A stretch of DNA of 64,000 nt from Motilibacter aurantiacus (GCF_011250645.1 NZ_JAANNO010000001.1:103196-167195); one strand, 5' to 3'; shown: positions 34,905 through 44,021, counted from the first letter of the stretch. The notes: generated from the letters alone by a model not told the origin. Translations and numbers: made by a program.

Positions 34905-35709
34905 TGACCGGCCGCTCCTGCAGCTCGCCGTCGAGGAAGACGTCGACCTTCTCGTCGTAGAACGCGACCAGCCCGGCGACCTTCTGGCTCTCCGGGAGCG
35001 GTGAGCGGTAGCACCAGGCCAGGTCCGCGTGCTCGCGGGGCTCCCCGCCCTGGGCGCCCGGCAGGACCACGGACCACCAGTCGGCGACGCCCTTGTAGGG
35101 GCAGCGCGAGACGGTGTCGGCCCGCCGCAGCAGCTCGAGGCGTACGTCTCCCATCGGCAGGTAGTAGCGCGGCGGGAGGCCGGTCTCGAAGAGGATGCGC
35201 GGCTGGTCCGAGTCGGCCAGCTCGACGCCGTCGAGCTCGATGCGCACGTGCCGTGAGCTGGCCAGGACGTCGACGCGCGTGTAGGGGTCGCGCGGGTGCA
35301 CGTAGACCGGCTCGTCCTCCTCGAGCCACTCGTCCATCGCCTCCCAGTCCAGCCGGACGGCGTCGCGCAGCTCGGGCAGGGGCGAGCCCGGGTAGGCGAG
35401 CGCCGCGTCCGGCACCGTGCGGCCGGCCACCGAGACGTCCAGCACGTGCCCGTCGCCCCGGCTCGGCGACCGCTCGACCCGCCCGGTGTCGGAGAGCTCC
35501 GCGCGCACGTCCGCGCGCGGCACGTAGTAGGTCGGGTAGTAGGGCTTCTCCCAGACCAGCAGGGCCGAGCGGGTGTCGGCCACGACGACTCCGTCGACGA
35601 GGGCACGCACCCGCTTCGGGGAGGGCTCGACCCGCACGCGCCCCCGGGCCCGGCCCCCGGCCCGGCGCACCGCCTGCCGATTCTCGGTACCGGTCGTCGC
35701 CTCGTCCAT
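34891..35709 (-). CDS. Protein with two DUF427 domains
   Basis: A 272-residue protein holding two DUF427 beta-roll domains, one near residues 25-115 (KRVRALVDGVVVADTRSALLVWE) and one near 155-260 (VDVLASSRHVRIELDGVELADS, followed by SRCPYKGVADWWSV). The CPYKG motif is family-typical and lies in domain 2 only. The family is of unknown function; a small-molecule binding role is suggested for homologues. ATG 35709 is the start. Confidence 0.88.
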   Translation of the reverse strand: MDEATTGTENRQAVRRAGGRARGRVRVEPSPKRVRALVDGVVVADTRSALLVWEKPYYPTYYVPRADVRAELSDTGRVERSPSRGDGHVLDVSVAGRTVPDAALAYPGSPLPELRDAVRLDWEAMDEWLEEDEPVYVHPRDPYTRVDVLASSRHVRIELDGVELADSDQPRILFETGLPPRYYLPMGDVRLELLRRADTVSRCPYKGVADWWSVVLPGAQGGEPREHADLAWCYRSPLPESQKVAGLVAFYDEKVDVFLDGELQERPVTPFS

Positions 35710-35844
35710 GATGGGATTCCCTTCCCGCCCGCCGGTGCCACGCCGGCCCCCGTACCGTCCTCGTGCGATTCTCGCCGAGCAACGGCCGGGGAGCGGCAGC
35801 GGTTTCGACACGTCGCATCGACGGGCACGGACGGAGACAGAGCG

Positions 35845-36747
35845 TTGCGAGGGACGGGGTTGGCCGGCACGGGGCTCGTCGTGCTCTCGGCGGCGGGTTT
35901 CGGCACCATGGCGGTCTTCGCCAAGCTGGCGTACGACGCCGGCGCCGACGTGCACGGCGTCCTGCTCGTCCGCTTCCTGCTCGCGGCACTGCTGCTGCGC
36001 GGGCTCATGGCGCTCACCGGCACGGCCTGGCCGCGCGCGCGGGACCTGCGCATCCTGCTGGCGATGGGCGCGGTCGGGTACGTCGTGCAGTCCCTGACCT
36101 ACTTCGCCGCCCTGACGCGGCTGCCGGCGGGAACGGTCGCGGTCGTGTTCTACAGCTACCCGGTGCTGGTCACCGTCGCGGTCGCCGTCCTCAGCCGGCA
36201 GGCCCCCCGGCTCGCGGCCGCCGTCGGCTGCCTGCTGGCGACGGTCGGCGTCGCGGTCGTCGCCGGCCCCTCGCTCTCCGGCGACGCGCTCGGCCTGCTG
36301 CTGGCCGCGACCGCCGCCGTGACGTACACCGGCTACATCCTGGCCGGCAGCCGGCTCTCCCCCGAGGTCAGCCCGGTCGCCGCCACGACCGTCGTCTGCA
36401 CCGCAGCGGCCGCCGTGTACGCGGTGGGCTGGGTGGTCGAGAACCCGTCCTTGCCCTCCACACCGGGCGGCTGGGCCGCGACGGCGGCCACGGCCGTCGT
36501 CTCGACGGTGCTGGCCATCCCGACGTTCTTCGCCGGGATCAAGCTGCTCGGCCCGGCCCCCGCGGCCGCCATCAGCAGCGCCGAGCCGATCTTCACGGCG
36601 CTGTCGGCCTTCCTCGTCTTCGACGAGCGGCTCTCGGCCTGGCAGGTCGTCGGCGCGGGGCTCGTGTGCGTGTCGGTGGCCGTCGTCAGCCTGGCGAGCA
36701 CGCCGACGCAGCGGGCCGAGTCGTCGGCCGTGGCGGTCGACCGGTGA
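35845..36747 (+). CDS. EamA/DMT-family transporter
   Basis: A 300-residue membrane protein with ten predicted helices in two EamA repeats (about residues 8-135 and 148-285). Repeat 1 has GFGTMAVFAKLAYDAG and SLTYFAALTRLPAGTVAVVFY, repeat 2 has AAAISSAEPIFTALSAFLVFDE, both typical of the drug/metabolite transporter family. TTG 35845 is chosen because GGAGA lies 7 bp upstream and it gives a complete first helix. It overlaps the GNAT gene by four bases. Substrate unknown. Confidence 0.85.
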   Translation: MRGTGLAGTGLVVLSAAGFGTMAVFAKLAYDAGADVHGVLLVRFLLAALLLRGLMALTGTAWPRARDLRILLAMGAVGYVVQSLTYFAALTRLPAGTVAVVFYSYPVLVTVAVAVLSRQAPRLAAAVGCLLATVGVAVVAGPSLSGDALGLLLAATAAVTYTGYILAGSRLSPEVSPVAATTVVCTAAAAVYAVGWVVENPSLPSTPGGWAATAATAVVSTVLAIPTFFAGIKLLGPAPAAAISSAEPIFTALSAFLVFDERLSAWQVVGAGLVCVSVAVVSLASTPTQRAESSAVAVDR

Positions 36748-37244
36748 GCGGGCCGACGGCGGGCCCGTACGCGGTGCACCGCGCCGTCCCCGACGACTGG
36801 GGGCAGGTGCGCGAGGCCCGCTTGCGCGCGCTGGCCGACGCGCCGGAGGCGTTCGGCGCCGGCCTGGAGGCGGAGCGGTCCCTCGACGAGGCGGCCTGGC
36901 GGCGCCGGGTCGTGGACGAGGCGTGGTTCCTTGCCACCACGGGCGGGTGCCCGGTCGGCGTCGTGGCGGCCACCGAGGAGAGCCTGCATCCGGGGCAGCG
37001 CCGGCTCGTGGCCATGTGGGTGGACCCCGCGCACCGTGGCGGCGCGGTCGCCACGGCCCTGGTGGAGGCGCTCTGCGACTGGGCCCGTGCCCTTCCCGTC
37101 GCCGCCGTCAGCCTCCGGGTGACCCAGGCGAACGGGCGGGCACGCCGGCTCTACGAGCGGCTCGGCTTCGTGCCGACCGGGGAGCTGGAGCCGATGGCCG
37201 GCGCGCCCGAGGCGCGCGTGGAGCGGATGCAGCGCCGGCTCTGA
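36744..37244 (+). CDS. GNAT-family N-acetyltransferase
   Basis: A 166-residue acetyltransferase. The acetyl-CoA loop is in MWVDPAHRGGAVATALVEAL (motif A, near residues 92-110), with a following LRVTQANGRARRLYERLGFV (motif B). GTG 36744 overlaps the EamA stop by four bases, so export and acetylation of the same compound is possible. A terminator follows. Substrate unknown. Confidence 0.88.
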   Translation: MSGPTAGPYAVHRAVPDDWGQVREARLRALADAPEAFGAGLEAERSLDEAAWRRRVVDEAWFLATTGGCPVGVVAATEESLHPGQRRLVAMWVDPAHRGGAVATALVEALCDWARALPVAAVSLRVTQANGRARRLYERLGFVPTGELEPMAGAPEARVERMQRRL

Positions 37245-37256
37245 CGCGGCGGGCGC

Positions 37257-37292
37257 CCGCCCCCGGGTGTCGTCCCCAGCACCCGGGGGCGG
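37257..37292. terminator. Strong bidirectional terminator
   Basis: A perfect 13-bp stem (GGCGCCC-side CCGCCCCCGGGTG paired with CACCCGGGGGCGG) with a 10-nt loop, 12 bp after the GNAT stop and 15 bp before the opposite M28 stop. Confidence 0.75.
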
Positions 37293-37307
37293 ACGGGCTC
37301 CTCCGCG

Positions 37308-38723
37308 TCAGGCGGCCGGCCCCGCCGTCGCGTACATCGCCGAGCCGATGAACTCGAGCGACAGCTTGAGCCGGTCGAGGCTGACGTTCAGCGCGACCGT
37401 GTCCTCGGGGGTGTGGTACGGCGGCTCGAGCAGGGCGGGGCTCGCCTCCGCCCGCCAGGTGAAGTTGCCGCTGGCGATCCCGACGTCCTGGAACGACTGG
37501 TGGTCGCTGGACCCGCGCATGGTGACCGACGAGAGCATCTGGGAGTAGCCGAGCCGGCCGGCGGCGGCGATCACCGCGGAGGTCGCGGCGTTCGCCTGCC
37601 CGTTGGCCGAGAGCACCCAGTACATCGTCGCCTGGTCCCAGCTCGTGGCGACCATGTCGTTGTTGAAGACCGCGAGGTAGCGCTGGCGCTGCGCCGGCGA
37701 GAGCCCCGCGACGTAGTAGCGCGACCCGATCAGCCCCTGCTCCTCCGAGCCCCACAGCCCGAACTGGATCGTCGCGTCCGTCGGGAGCTTGCGCAGCGTC
37801 TGCGCCAGCTCCATCGTCAGCGCGGTGCCGGAGCCGTCGTCGTTCGCGCCCTTCGCGCCGATGACCGAGTCGTAGTGGGCGCAGACCATGACGACCGGCG
37901 CCGCGGGGTCGCCGGCACGCTCGGCGAGCACGTTGCGCGACGTCAGGCCGCGGTGCGCCTCCGTGCGCACCCGCAGGTCCAGCGGCCCGCCTGCCACGAG
38001 CGCCCGCAGCCGCTCCTTCTGCACCTGGGCCGCGCCGAGGACCGGGATCGCGACCGGCGTGGTGAGCCGCGGCGTGAACGCCCCCGCCCGGCGGGGGAAG
38101 ACCAGGTCGGCGGCGAGGAACACGACCGCGGCCGCGCCGCGGGCCACGGCCGTCGCGACCACCGTGTTGCGGGCGGACGCGACGTAGTCGACGAGCAGGA
38201 TCTTGCCCGTCACGTCAGCGGGGTAGCTGCCGGGAGCGCCGTCGCCGGCGTCCACCGTCTCGCCGCGTACGACGGTGTCGAGCGCGCCCTCCGGCGACGC
38301 CCCCACCTGCCAGCAGATGTCCTGCGGCAGCGGCGTGCCACCGCGGCGCTCGAGCTCGCCCAGGAACTTGTCCGCGACGGGGAACGGCTGCATCCGGGTG
38401 TCGTAGCCCCAGCGGTCCAGCCGCTCGGCGAGGTACTCGGCCGCCTCGGCCTCGGAGTCGGTGCCGCCGATGCGCGGGCCGATGCCCTCGCTGAGCTTCA
38501 CGATGTGGTTCAGCGCGCGCTCGGGGTGCAGCAGCGAGAAGAGCCGCTGCTCGTCGGCCGGGAGCGCCGCCGCTGCGCCCGCCCTCGCCCGGGCCGGCGC
38601 GGCCCAGGCCGCTCCCGGCATCAGCGTCGCCGCCGCCGAGCCGGCCAGCAGGGCGATCACCCGCCGCCGGTCGAGCCCCCGACCGGCCTCGCAGTCGCAG
38701 CCGGCTCCGTCGTGTCCGCTCAT
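37308..38723 (-). CDS. Tat-exported M28-family aminopeptidase
   Basis: A 471-residue precursor with a Tat-type signal (DRRRVIALLAGSAAA near residues 18-35). A PA domain (about residues 135-255) is followed by an M28 zinc peptidase: VCAHYDSV (first His), GANDDGSGTA (bridging Asp), GLWGSEEQGLIGSRYY (Glu pair), FNNDMVA (Asp), and PYHTPEDT (last His). All five ligands are present, so it is likely an active di-zinc exopeptidase outside the cell. ATG 38723 has a GGGAG site. The upstream 190 bp is AT-richer than its surroundings and probably holds its promoter. Confidence 0.93.
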   Translation of the reverse strand: MSGHDGAGCDCEAGRGLDRRRVIALLAGSAAATLMPGAAWAAPARARAGAAAALPADEQRLFSLLHPERALNHIVKLSEGIGPRIGGTDSEAEAAEYLAERLDRWGYDTRMQPFPVADKFLGELERRGGTPLPQDICWQVGASPEGALDTVVRGETVDAGDGAPGSYPADVTGKILLVDYVASARNTVVATAVARGAAAVVFLAADLVFPRRAGAFTPRLTTPVAIPVLGAAQVQKERLRALVAGGPLDLRVRTEAHRGLTSRNVLAERAGDPAAPVVMVCAHYDSVIGAKGANDDGSGTALTMELAQTLRKLPTDATIQFGLWGSEEQGLIGSRYYVAGLSPAQRQRYLAVFNNDMVATSWDQATMYWVLSANGQANAATSAVIAAAGRLGYSQMLSSVTMRGSSDHQSFQDVGIASGNFTWRAEASPALLEPPYHTPEDTVALNVSLDRLKLSLEFIGSAMYATAGPAA

Positions 38724-38914
38724 GATTCGCTCCCTGGACGTGCCTTCGAGCCCCGGTCGGCGCGGCCGGGGTGGAGCGGACGTTAGAGCGCCGAAAGGGC
38801 AATATTCAAGACCTTGGCGCAACTATCGAGCAATCCGTGGTGATCCCTCAAATCCCCCTCAACCATGGGAAGGAAGGGGCACATCGGTGAAACGCGCGAG
38901 CAACATCGGCGTGG

Positions 38915-39886
38915 TCAGGACACGAAGGCCCGGCGGTACGCGGTGGGCGACGTGGAGAGCGCCCGGCGGAACTGCTGCCGAAAGGTCACGACGCTCTCGA
39001 AGCCCGTGGCCGCCGCCACCTCCTCGACGCTCAAGCAGCCCGCTTCGAGCAGCGGCAGGCTCGCCTGCACCCGCTGAGCGGTGAGCCACTTCACCGGGGA
39101 GTTCCCCGTGCGCCGCAGGAAGTGGCGTGAGTAGCTGCGCGGGGACATCAGGGCGCGGGCCGCCAGGTCGGCAAGGCTGATCGGCGAAGCGAGATTCTGT
39201 AGTGCCCACTCCATGCTGCGGGCGACCGCGTCGTCCCCCGGCCCCTGCGCCACCGGCGCCTCGATGAACTGTGCCTGCCCGCCCTCGCGGTGGGCCGGGA
39301 CGACGAGCCGCCGCGCGACGGAGTTCGCGACCGTCGCCCCGTGGTCCAGCCGGATGAGGTGCAGGCACAGGTCGATCCCCGCCGCGCTTCCCGCGCTGGT
39401 GTAGACGTCCGCATCGGCGGTGTAGAGCACGTCGGCGTCGACGGTGACCTGCGGGAAGCGCTCGGACAGCAGCGGGGCGTAGCGCCAGTGGGTGGTGGCC
39501 CGGCGCCCGTCGAGCAGCCCGGCCTGGGCCAGGGCGAACGCGCCCGAGCAGATCGACACGACGCGCGCCCCGCGGGCGTGTGCCGCCCGCAGCGCGCCCA
39601 GCAGCTCCGGGGCGACGTCGCCGTGCACGTCGGCCACCCCCGGCACGATCACGGTGCCCGCCCGCGCGACGGCCTCGAGCCCGTGCGGCGCATCGACGGT
39701 GAGCCCGCCGACCGTGCGCACGGCCGCCCCGCCCGGGGTGCAGACGCTCAGGGAGTACCACGCCACCTCCAGCTCCGGGCGCGGCAGCCCGAACACCTCG
39801 ATCACGATGCCGCTCTCGAACGGCGACATCCCGTCGAAGAGGACCAGGGCCACCTCGTGCGGCGCGGGCGCGATCCCGATCGTCAT
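38915..39886 (-). CDS. GlxA-like AraC-family transcriptional regulator
   Basis: A 323-residue regulator: an N-terminal DJ-1/PfpI-like domain (residues 10-185, with SICSGAFALAQAGLLDGR nucleophile elbow and TTHWRYAPL) and a C-terminal AraC helix-turn-helix pair (about 225-320; SLADLAARALMSPRSYSRHF and VEEVAAATGFESVVTFRQQF). The domain pair is that of GlxA/FtrA-like activators. ATG 39886 gives the usual N-terminus. It is divergent from the rhodanese gene (111 bp), with an 11-bp inverted repeat between them, and probably controls it. Confidence 0.9.
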   Translation of the reverse strand: MTIGIAPAPHEVALVLFDGMSPFESGIVIEVFGLPRPELEVAWYSLSVCTPGGAAVRTVGGLTVDAPHGLEAVARAGTVIVPGVADVHGDVAPELLGALRAAHARGARVVSICSGAFALAQAGLLDGRRATTHWRYAPLLSERFPQVTVDADVLYTADADVYTSAGSAAGIDLCLHLIRLDHGATVANSVARRLVVPAHREGGQAQFIEAPVAQGPGDDAVARSMEWALQNLASPISLADLAARALMSPRSYSRHFLRRTGNSPVKWLTAQRVQASLPLLEAGCLSVEEVAAATGFESVVTFRQQFRRALSTSPTAYRRAFVS

Positions 39887-39899
39887 GCCTCCCACCGTA

Positions 39900-39936
39900 G
39901 TGGCGAGAACTCATCGGTACGCGGCGTTCGCGCCAC
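39900..39936. promoter_or_regulatory. Inverted repeat between the GlxA-like and rhodanese genes
   Basis: GTGGCGAGAAC (39900-39910) and GTTCGCGCCAC (39926-39936) match as an inverted repeat at 10 of 11 positions, with a 15-bp spacer, in the divergent promoter region. It is a plausible operator for the adjacent regulator. Confidence 0.4.
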
Positions 39937-39997
39937 TCGCGACGAGGGGCACGCTGAGCCAGCCTGGGTCCGTCCGGAACCCCGACGGGAGGCCCTT

Positions 39998-40420
39998 GTG
40001 AACGCGGTGGAGTACTTCATCCGGCGACTGCAGCACGAGACCGATGTCTCCGACGTCGCAGCCCGGCTCGAGGCCGGCGACACCGGCTTCGTGCTCGTCG
40101 ACGTCCGTGACGAGGCGGCCTGGAACCAGGGGCACGTCCCGGGCGCGCTCCACCTGCCACGACGCGAGATCGTCGGGCGCGCCGGGACGCTCGTCCCGAG
40201 CGGCACGCAGGTGGTGACGTACTGCTGGGGCCCGGGGTGCAACGGCGCGACGAAGGGCGCACTGGCCTTCGCCGAACTCGGCTACGCGGTCAAGGAGATG
40301 CTGGGCGGCTACGAGTACTGGGTGCGCGAAGGGCTCGGGATCGACTCCGGCCGCGGCCTGCGCCGTCCCGAGCCGGACGCGTTGACGGTGGTCGTCGGCT
40401 CAGCCGCCTGCGCCTGCTGA
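39998..40420 (+). CDS. Rhodanese-like protein
   Basis: A 140-residue single-domain rhodanese. VLVDVRDEAAWNQGHVPGALHLP is the CH2A region (given in parts by family), and the active-site loop is TYCWGPGCNGA with the nucleophile Cys near residue 77 and a second Cys five residues on. The GlxA-like gene is divergent. GTG 39998 has a GGGAGG 8 bp upstream. Likely a sulfur-transfer or cyanide/persulfide detoxification protein under GlxA-like control. Confidence 0.88.
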   Translation: MNAVEYFIRRLQHETDVSDVAARLEAGDTGFVLVDVRDEAAWNQGHVPGALHLPRREIVGRAGTLVPSGTQVVTYCWGPGCNGATKGALAFAELGYAVKEMLGGYEYWVREGLGIDSGRGLRRPEPDALTVVVGSAACAC

Positions 40421-40917
40421 CCCGGCGCGCTCTTCGCTCCGGCGAGGTCGGGCGCCGGACGGACGAGCACCACGATGCACGCCGCCTCGCGGCCGAGAGC
40501 GGCCGTCGCGCTCGTGCCGGGGGCCCGGCCGGGCTGCGGTACGTCCGGCTGCGCGACCGGGGCCTCGGCGGCACGTCCGGCCTGTTCGAGCGGCCTGTGG
40601 CCGCTTGCCGGGAACGCGCCCGCGGCCAGGAACGCGCCCGCTCTGACGTAGAACGGCACGTGCAGTGCCCAGTAGTCGGCGAGCTCGCCCGCGGCACAGG
40701 CCGCGAGGCCGCCGCCGTTGACGCGCAGGAAGCCGTAGGCCGAGGAGGCGACCGGCCGTTCGACGGGCGGGACCTCCGTGACAGCCTGCCTCATCGACGT
40801 GTCGTTGACGCCGATGAAGGCGCCCGAGACGGTGGCGACGATGACCGTCCGCGGCGACCCGGCCCCGGCCACCATCACCCTGAGGACGAGCGCGAGCGCG
40901 GCGGACACGGCGTACAC
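40421..40917 (-). pseudogene. Remnant of an MFS transporter (C-terminal part)
   Basis: The minus strand encodes a clear MFS C-terminal piece: FIGVNDTSMRQAVTEVPP, ERPVASSAYGFLRVNGGGLA and LADYWALHVPFYVRAG, as in ACDE-type drug transporters. It has no start with the N-terminal half: the frame upstream is broken by frameshifts and stops, and the end runs on in an unrelated Pro/Ala tail into the rhodanese gene. The N-terminal six helices are missing, so a functional transporter is excluded. Confidence 0.65.
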
Positions 40918-41076
40918 GCTGCGGGCGGTGCCGAACCGGACGAGCCCCGTCGTCAGGAGCCCGCGGTGGCGAAGGGCCCGGATCCGGGCACCACGACGAC
41001 GGCCAGTGCGGCGATCAGCGTCTGCTGCGAGTCGATGCGGCGGGACACCGCCCCCGGGAACAGCATCGCGATCGCG

Positions 41077-41284
41077 TGACGAGGGAGCTCGTGAAGAGCA
41101 GCGACACCTGCACCACCTCGACGGCCGGCAGCTCTACGGCCCCGCAGACAGCGCGACACACCCGCTCCCCGACGAGCTGCACCCCGACGCGGACACCCGC
41201 CGTCTGATGGGCGGGCGCTTCGCGCCGCTCGCCTTCGGCGCCGGCCGCGCGTTCAGCGAGCGGGCTCGCCGATGCGCGCCTTGA
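41077..41284 (+). pseudogene. Remnant of an SGNH/GDSL hydrolase (C-terminal end)
   Basis: The plus strand encodes HHLDGRQLYGPADSATHPLP, then DELHPDADTRRLMGGRFAPL, the last block (D-x-x-H motif, here DELH) of an SGNH/GDSL hydrolase, and ends with TGA at 41284. The upstream catalytic Gly-Asp-Ser region is absent: no matching frame precedes it. Its 3' end overlaps the 3' end of the opposite isomerase gene by 32 bp. Confidence 0.5.
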
Positions 41285-42413
41285 GCTCGTCGATCGCGGC
41301 GATCGGCGAGGGGTCGACCCCGGTGGCGAGCGCCAGGTAGGTGGTCGCGAAGTCCGCCAGCCCGACCAGCGAGGCGAGCCGCTCGACGGCCGTGTCCCCG
41401 TCCGCGCGCAGGACGGAGGTGGGCACGCCACGCCCCTGCGCGACCGCCTCGACGGCGTCGGCGCGGGCAGCGATGCGCGGGTGCTCGGTGGGGTCGCGGA
41501 GCAGGACGGCCCGCAGCCGCAGGGCCTGCGGCTCCTCGAAGGGGTCCCGGAACAGGTCGTCGGCCGCACCGTCGCCCGCCCCGGACAGCGGCCCGTCGAG
41601 CGCGACGACGGCGTTGTGGCCGGCCTCCGGCAGCTGGCCGGGCGCCGCGGGCAGCTTGGCGTTCTCCGCCAGCTGGGACACCATCCGGTACGCCGCGGCC
41701 GCCGCGACACCGCTGGTGCCCCACACCATCGGCAGCGTGCCGGCCAGGGCCAGGGCCAGGTCCTTGGCCGGGTTCTCCCCGACAGGGAGGCGGGGGCCGT
41801 ACCGTTCGGCCAGGACGTCGAGCCGGGCAGCGGTGGCGGCGAGCGCCTCCTGCGGCACGGCGGCCAGGCCGAGCACGTCGGCCAGGACCAGCAGCGGGAC
41901 CGACAGCGACCAGAAGCAGGCCCGCGGCGGGCGCCCCGCCGCGTCGACCGGCAGGTGCACCCCCCGGGCGCGCTCCCCGACGGCCGCCAACGCCGAGCCG
42001 GGCCGCCCGACGGTCACGACCCGGGCGCCACGCCGGGCCGCCTCCTCCGTCACGAGCAGCGTCTCCTCGGTGGAGCCGCTGCAGGAGACGCCGACCACGA
42101 GGTCGAGCGGCCCCACCCAGCCGGGCAGCACCAGGTCGTGCAGCGCGAGCACCTGGACCGGGCAGCTCGGGCCGGTCACCGCGGCCAGGGCGTCGGCGGC
42201 GATCCCGGAGCCGCCGACGCCGGCGACCACGACCGTGCGCGGCCGCCCGTCATCGGCGACCGAGCGGACACCGGCCTCGAGCGCGCTGCGCGCAGCGGTG
42301 CGTACCTGCGCCCCTGCGCCGGCGCAGGCCGGGAGCATCTCCCCGGGGTCCGCGCCCGCGAGGGCCTCCGCGTCGTCCAGCAGGGCGTCGTCGGCGACCA
42401 GCGTCCCGGCCAT
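41253..42413 (-). CDS. SIS-domain phosphosugar isomerase (phosphoglucose/phosphomannose type)
   Basis: A 386-residue protein with two SIS domains. VVVAGVGGSGIAADAL opens the first, VVGVSCSGSTEETLLVTEEA gives the sugar-phosphate loop, and the C-terminal half has the bi-PGI pattern (NENAKLPAAP-like VSQLAENAKLPAAPGQLPE, GHNAVVAL). The position after manB matches Rv3256c-type genes of mycobacteria. It probably supplies mannose-6-phosphate for GDP-mannose and glycan synthesis. ATG 42413. It ends the manB operon. Confidence 0.85.
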   Translation of the reverse strand: MAGTLVADDALLDDAEALAGADPGEMLPACAGAGAQVRTAARSALEAGVRSVADDGRPRTVVVAGVGGSGIAADALAAVTGPSCPVQVLALHDLVLPGWVGPLDLVVGVSCSGSTEETLLVTEEAARRGARVVTVGRPGSALAAVGERARGVHLPVDAAGRPPRACFWSLSVPLLVLADVLGLAAVPQEALAATAARLDVLAERYGPRLPVGENPAKDLALALAGTLPMVWGTSGVAAAAAYRMVSQLAENAKLPAAPGQLPEAGHNAVVALDGPLSGAGDGAADDLFRDPFEEPQALRLRAVLLRDPTEHPRIAARADAVEAVAQGRGVPTSVLRADGDTAVERLASLVGLADFATTYLALATGVDPSPIAAIDELKARIGEPAR

Positions 42414-42423
42414 GGCCTCCCCC

Positions 42424-42654
42424 TCAGTCCTCGGAGCCGTCCGTGGCGGCGGCCCCGCCGCCCGGCGTCCGCGCCTCGTCCAGCAGCAGGACCGGGATCC
42501 CCTCCCGCACGGGGAAGGCGAGCCCGCACGCCGGCCCGGTGCAGACCAGCTCCGAGCGCTCCACGTCCACACGCAACGGCGAGTGGTCCTGCGGGCAGGC
42601 CAGGACGTCGAGCAGCCAGGCCTCGAGGCCGAGCGCCTCCGCCCCCGCGGTCAC
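42424..42654 (-). CDS. Trm112-like zinc-ribbon protein
   Basis: A 76-residue protein between manB and the isomerase. It has a treble-clef-like zinc site: LLDVLACPQDHSPL at the N-terminus and LVCTGPACGLAFPVREGIPVLL after. This is the Trm112p-like family (Pfam PF03966). GTG 42654 overlaps the manB stop by four bases (GTGA) and the next start is 10 bp on, so the three genes are one operon. Role unknown here; eukaryotic Trm112 activates methyltransferases. Confidence 0.82.
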   Translation of the reverse strand: MTAGAEALGLEAWLLDVLACPQDHSPLRVDVERSELVCTGPACGLAFPVREGIPVLLLDEARTPGGGAAATDGSED

Positions 42655-44021
42655 GACTGCGCCCGTACGATCGCGAGCACCTCGTCGCGCAGCGCTTCCA
42701 TCGCGGGCCGGTCGGCGGCCTCGACGTTCAGCCGGAGCAGCGGCTCGGTGTTGGACTTGCGCAGGTTGAACCACCAGTCGGCGTGGGTGAAGGTCAGCCC
42801 GTCGAGCCGGTCGACCTCGACGCCCTCGCGGGAGCCGAACTCCTTCTCCACCGCGGCACTGCGCTCGTCCGCGTCCGCGACCGTGCTGTTCACCTCGCCG
42901 GACGCGCTGTAGCGGGTGTAGTCGGCCAGCAGCTGGGAGAGCGTCGAGCCCGCGGGCGTCTCGCCGAGCGCCGCGAGCGTGTGCAGCGCTGCGAGCATGC
43001 CGGAGTCGGCGCGCCAGAACTCCCGGAAGTAGAAGTGGCCCGAGTGCTCACCACCGAAGACCGCACCGGTCTCGGCCATGTCGGCCTTGATGAACGAGTG
43101 GCCCACCCGCGAGCGGAACGGCTTGCCGCCGTGCTCGGTGACGATCTCGGGCACCGAGCGGGACGTGATGAGGTTGTGGATGACCGTGGCGCCCGGCTCC
43201 TTGGCCAGCTCGCGCACCGCGACCAGCGAGGTGATCGTCGACGGCGAGACGAGCTCGCCCCGCTCGTCCACGACGAAGCAACGGTCGGCGTCGCCGTCGA
43301 AGGCCAGGCCGATGTCGGCGCCGTGCTCGCGCACCGCGGCCTGCAGGTCGACGAGGTTCTCCGGCTCGATGGGGTTGGCCTCGTGGTTGGGGAAGTTGCC
43401 GTCGAGCTCGAAGTACATCGGCACGACCTCGAACGGCAGGCCCTCGAACACGACGGGGGCGGTGTGCCCGGCCATGCCGTTGCCGGCGTCCACGACGACC
43501 TTGAGCGGCCGCGCGCCGGACAGGTCCACGAGCTTCTTCAGGTGGGCCGCGTAGTCGCTCAGCACGTCGCGCTGCTCGACGGTCCCCCGCGTCGCCACCG
43601 GCTCCGGCAGCCCGTTGTCGAGGTAGTCGCTGACGAGGTCGGCGATGTCGCGCAGCCCGGACTCCTGGCCCACGGGCGTCGCACCGGCGCGGCACATCTT
43701 GATGCCGTTGTACTTCGCCGGGTTGTGCGACGCGGTGAACATGGCGCCAGCGCGGTCGAGCGAGCCGGAGGCGAAGTAGAGCTGGTCGGTCGAGGCGAGC
43801 CCGATGTCGATCACCGACGCCCCCTGCGAGGTGACCCCGTCCGCGAACGCGGCCGCGAGCCCGGGCGAGGACGGCCGCATGTCCCGCCCGATCACGGCCC
43901 GGTCCACGCCGAGCACCTTGACGAACGCCACCCCCACCGCGCGGGCCAGGTCCTCGGTCACGTCCGTGCCCACGAGGCCGCGGACGTCGTATGCCTTGAT
44001 GATCTTCGACAGGTCTGCCAC
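42651..44021 (-). CDS. manB: Phosphomannomutase/phosphoglucomutase
   Basis: A 456-residue alpha-D-phosphohexomutase. The four diagnostic loops are present: phosphoserine loop MFTASHNP (near residue 97), metal-binding loop DGDADR (near 245), sugar-binding loop GGEHSGH (near 325) and phosphate-binding loop RKSNTEPLLR near the C-terminus. It converts mannose-6-P to mannose-1-P for GDP-mannose. GTG 44021 (VADLSKIIKAYDVRG) fits the family start. The gene leads the operon with the Trm112-like and isomerase genes. Confidence 0.95.
   Translation of the reverse strand: MADLSKIIKAYDVRGLVGTDVTEDLARAVGVAFVKVLGVDRAVIGRDMRPSSPGLAAAFADGVTSQGASVIDIGLASTDQLYFASGSLDRAGAMFTASHNPAKYNGIKMCRAGATPVGQESGLRDIADLVSDYLDNGLPEPVATRGTVEQRDVLSDYAAHLKKLVDLSGARPLKVVVDAGNGMAGHTAPVVFEGLPFEVVPMYFELDGNFPNHEANPIEPENLVDLQAAVREHGADIGLAFDGDADRCFVVDERGELVSPSTITSLVAVRELAKEPGATVIHNLITSRSVPEIVTEHGGKPFRSRVGHSFIKADMAETGAVFGGEHSGHFYFREFWRADSGMLAALHTLAALGETPAGSTLSQLLADYTRYSASGEVNSTVADADERSAAVEKEFGSREGVEVDRLDGLTFTHADWWFNLRKSNTEPLLRLNVEAADRPAMEALRDEVLAIVRAQS

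Noticed and set aside
40421-41252. Intact MFS transporter gene
   Set aside because: The frame carries only the C-terminal helices and the upstream part is broken by stops and shifts.
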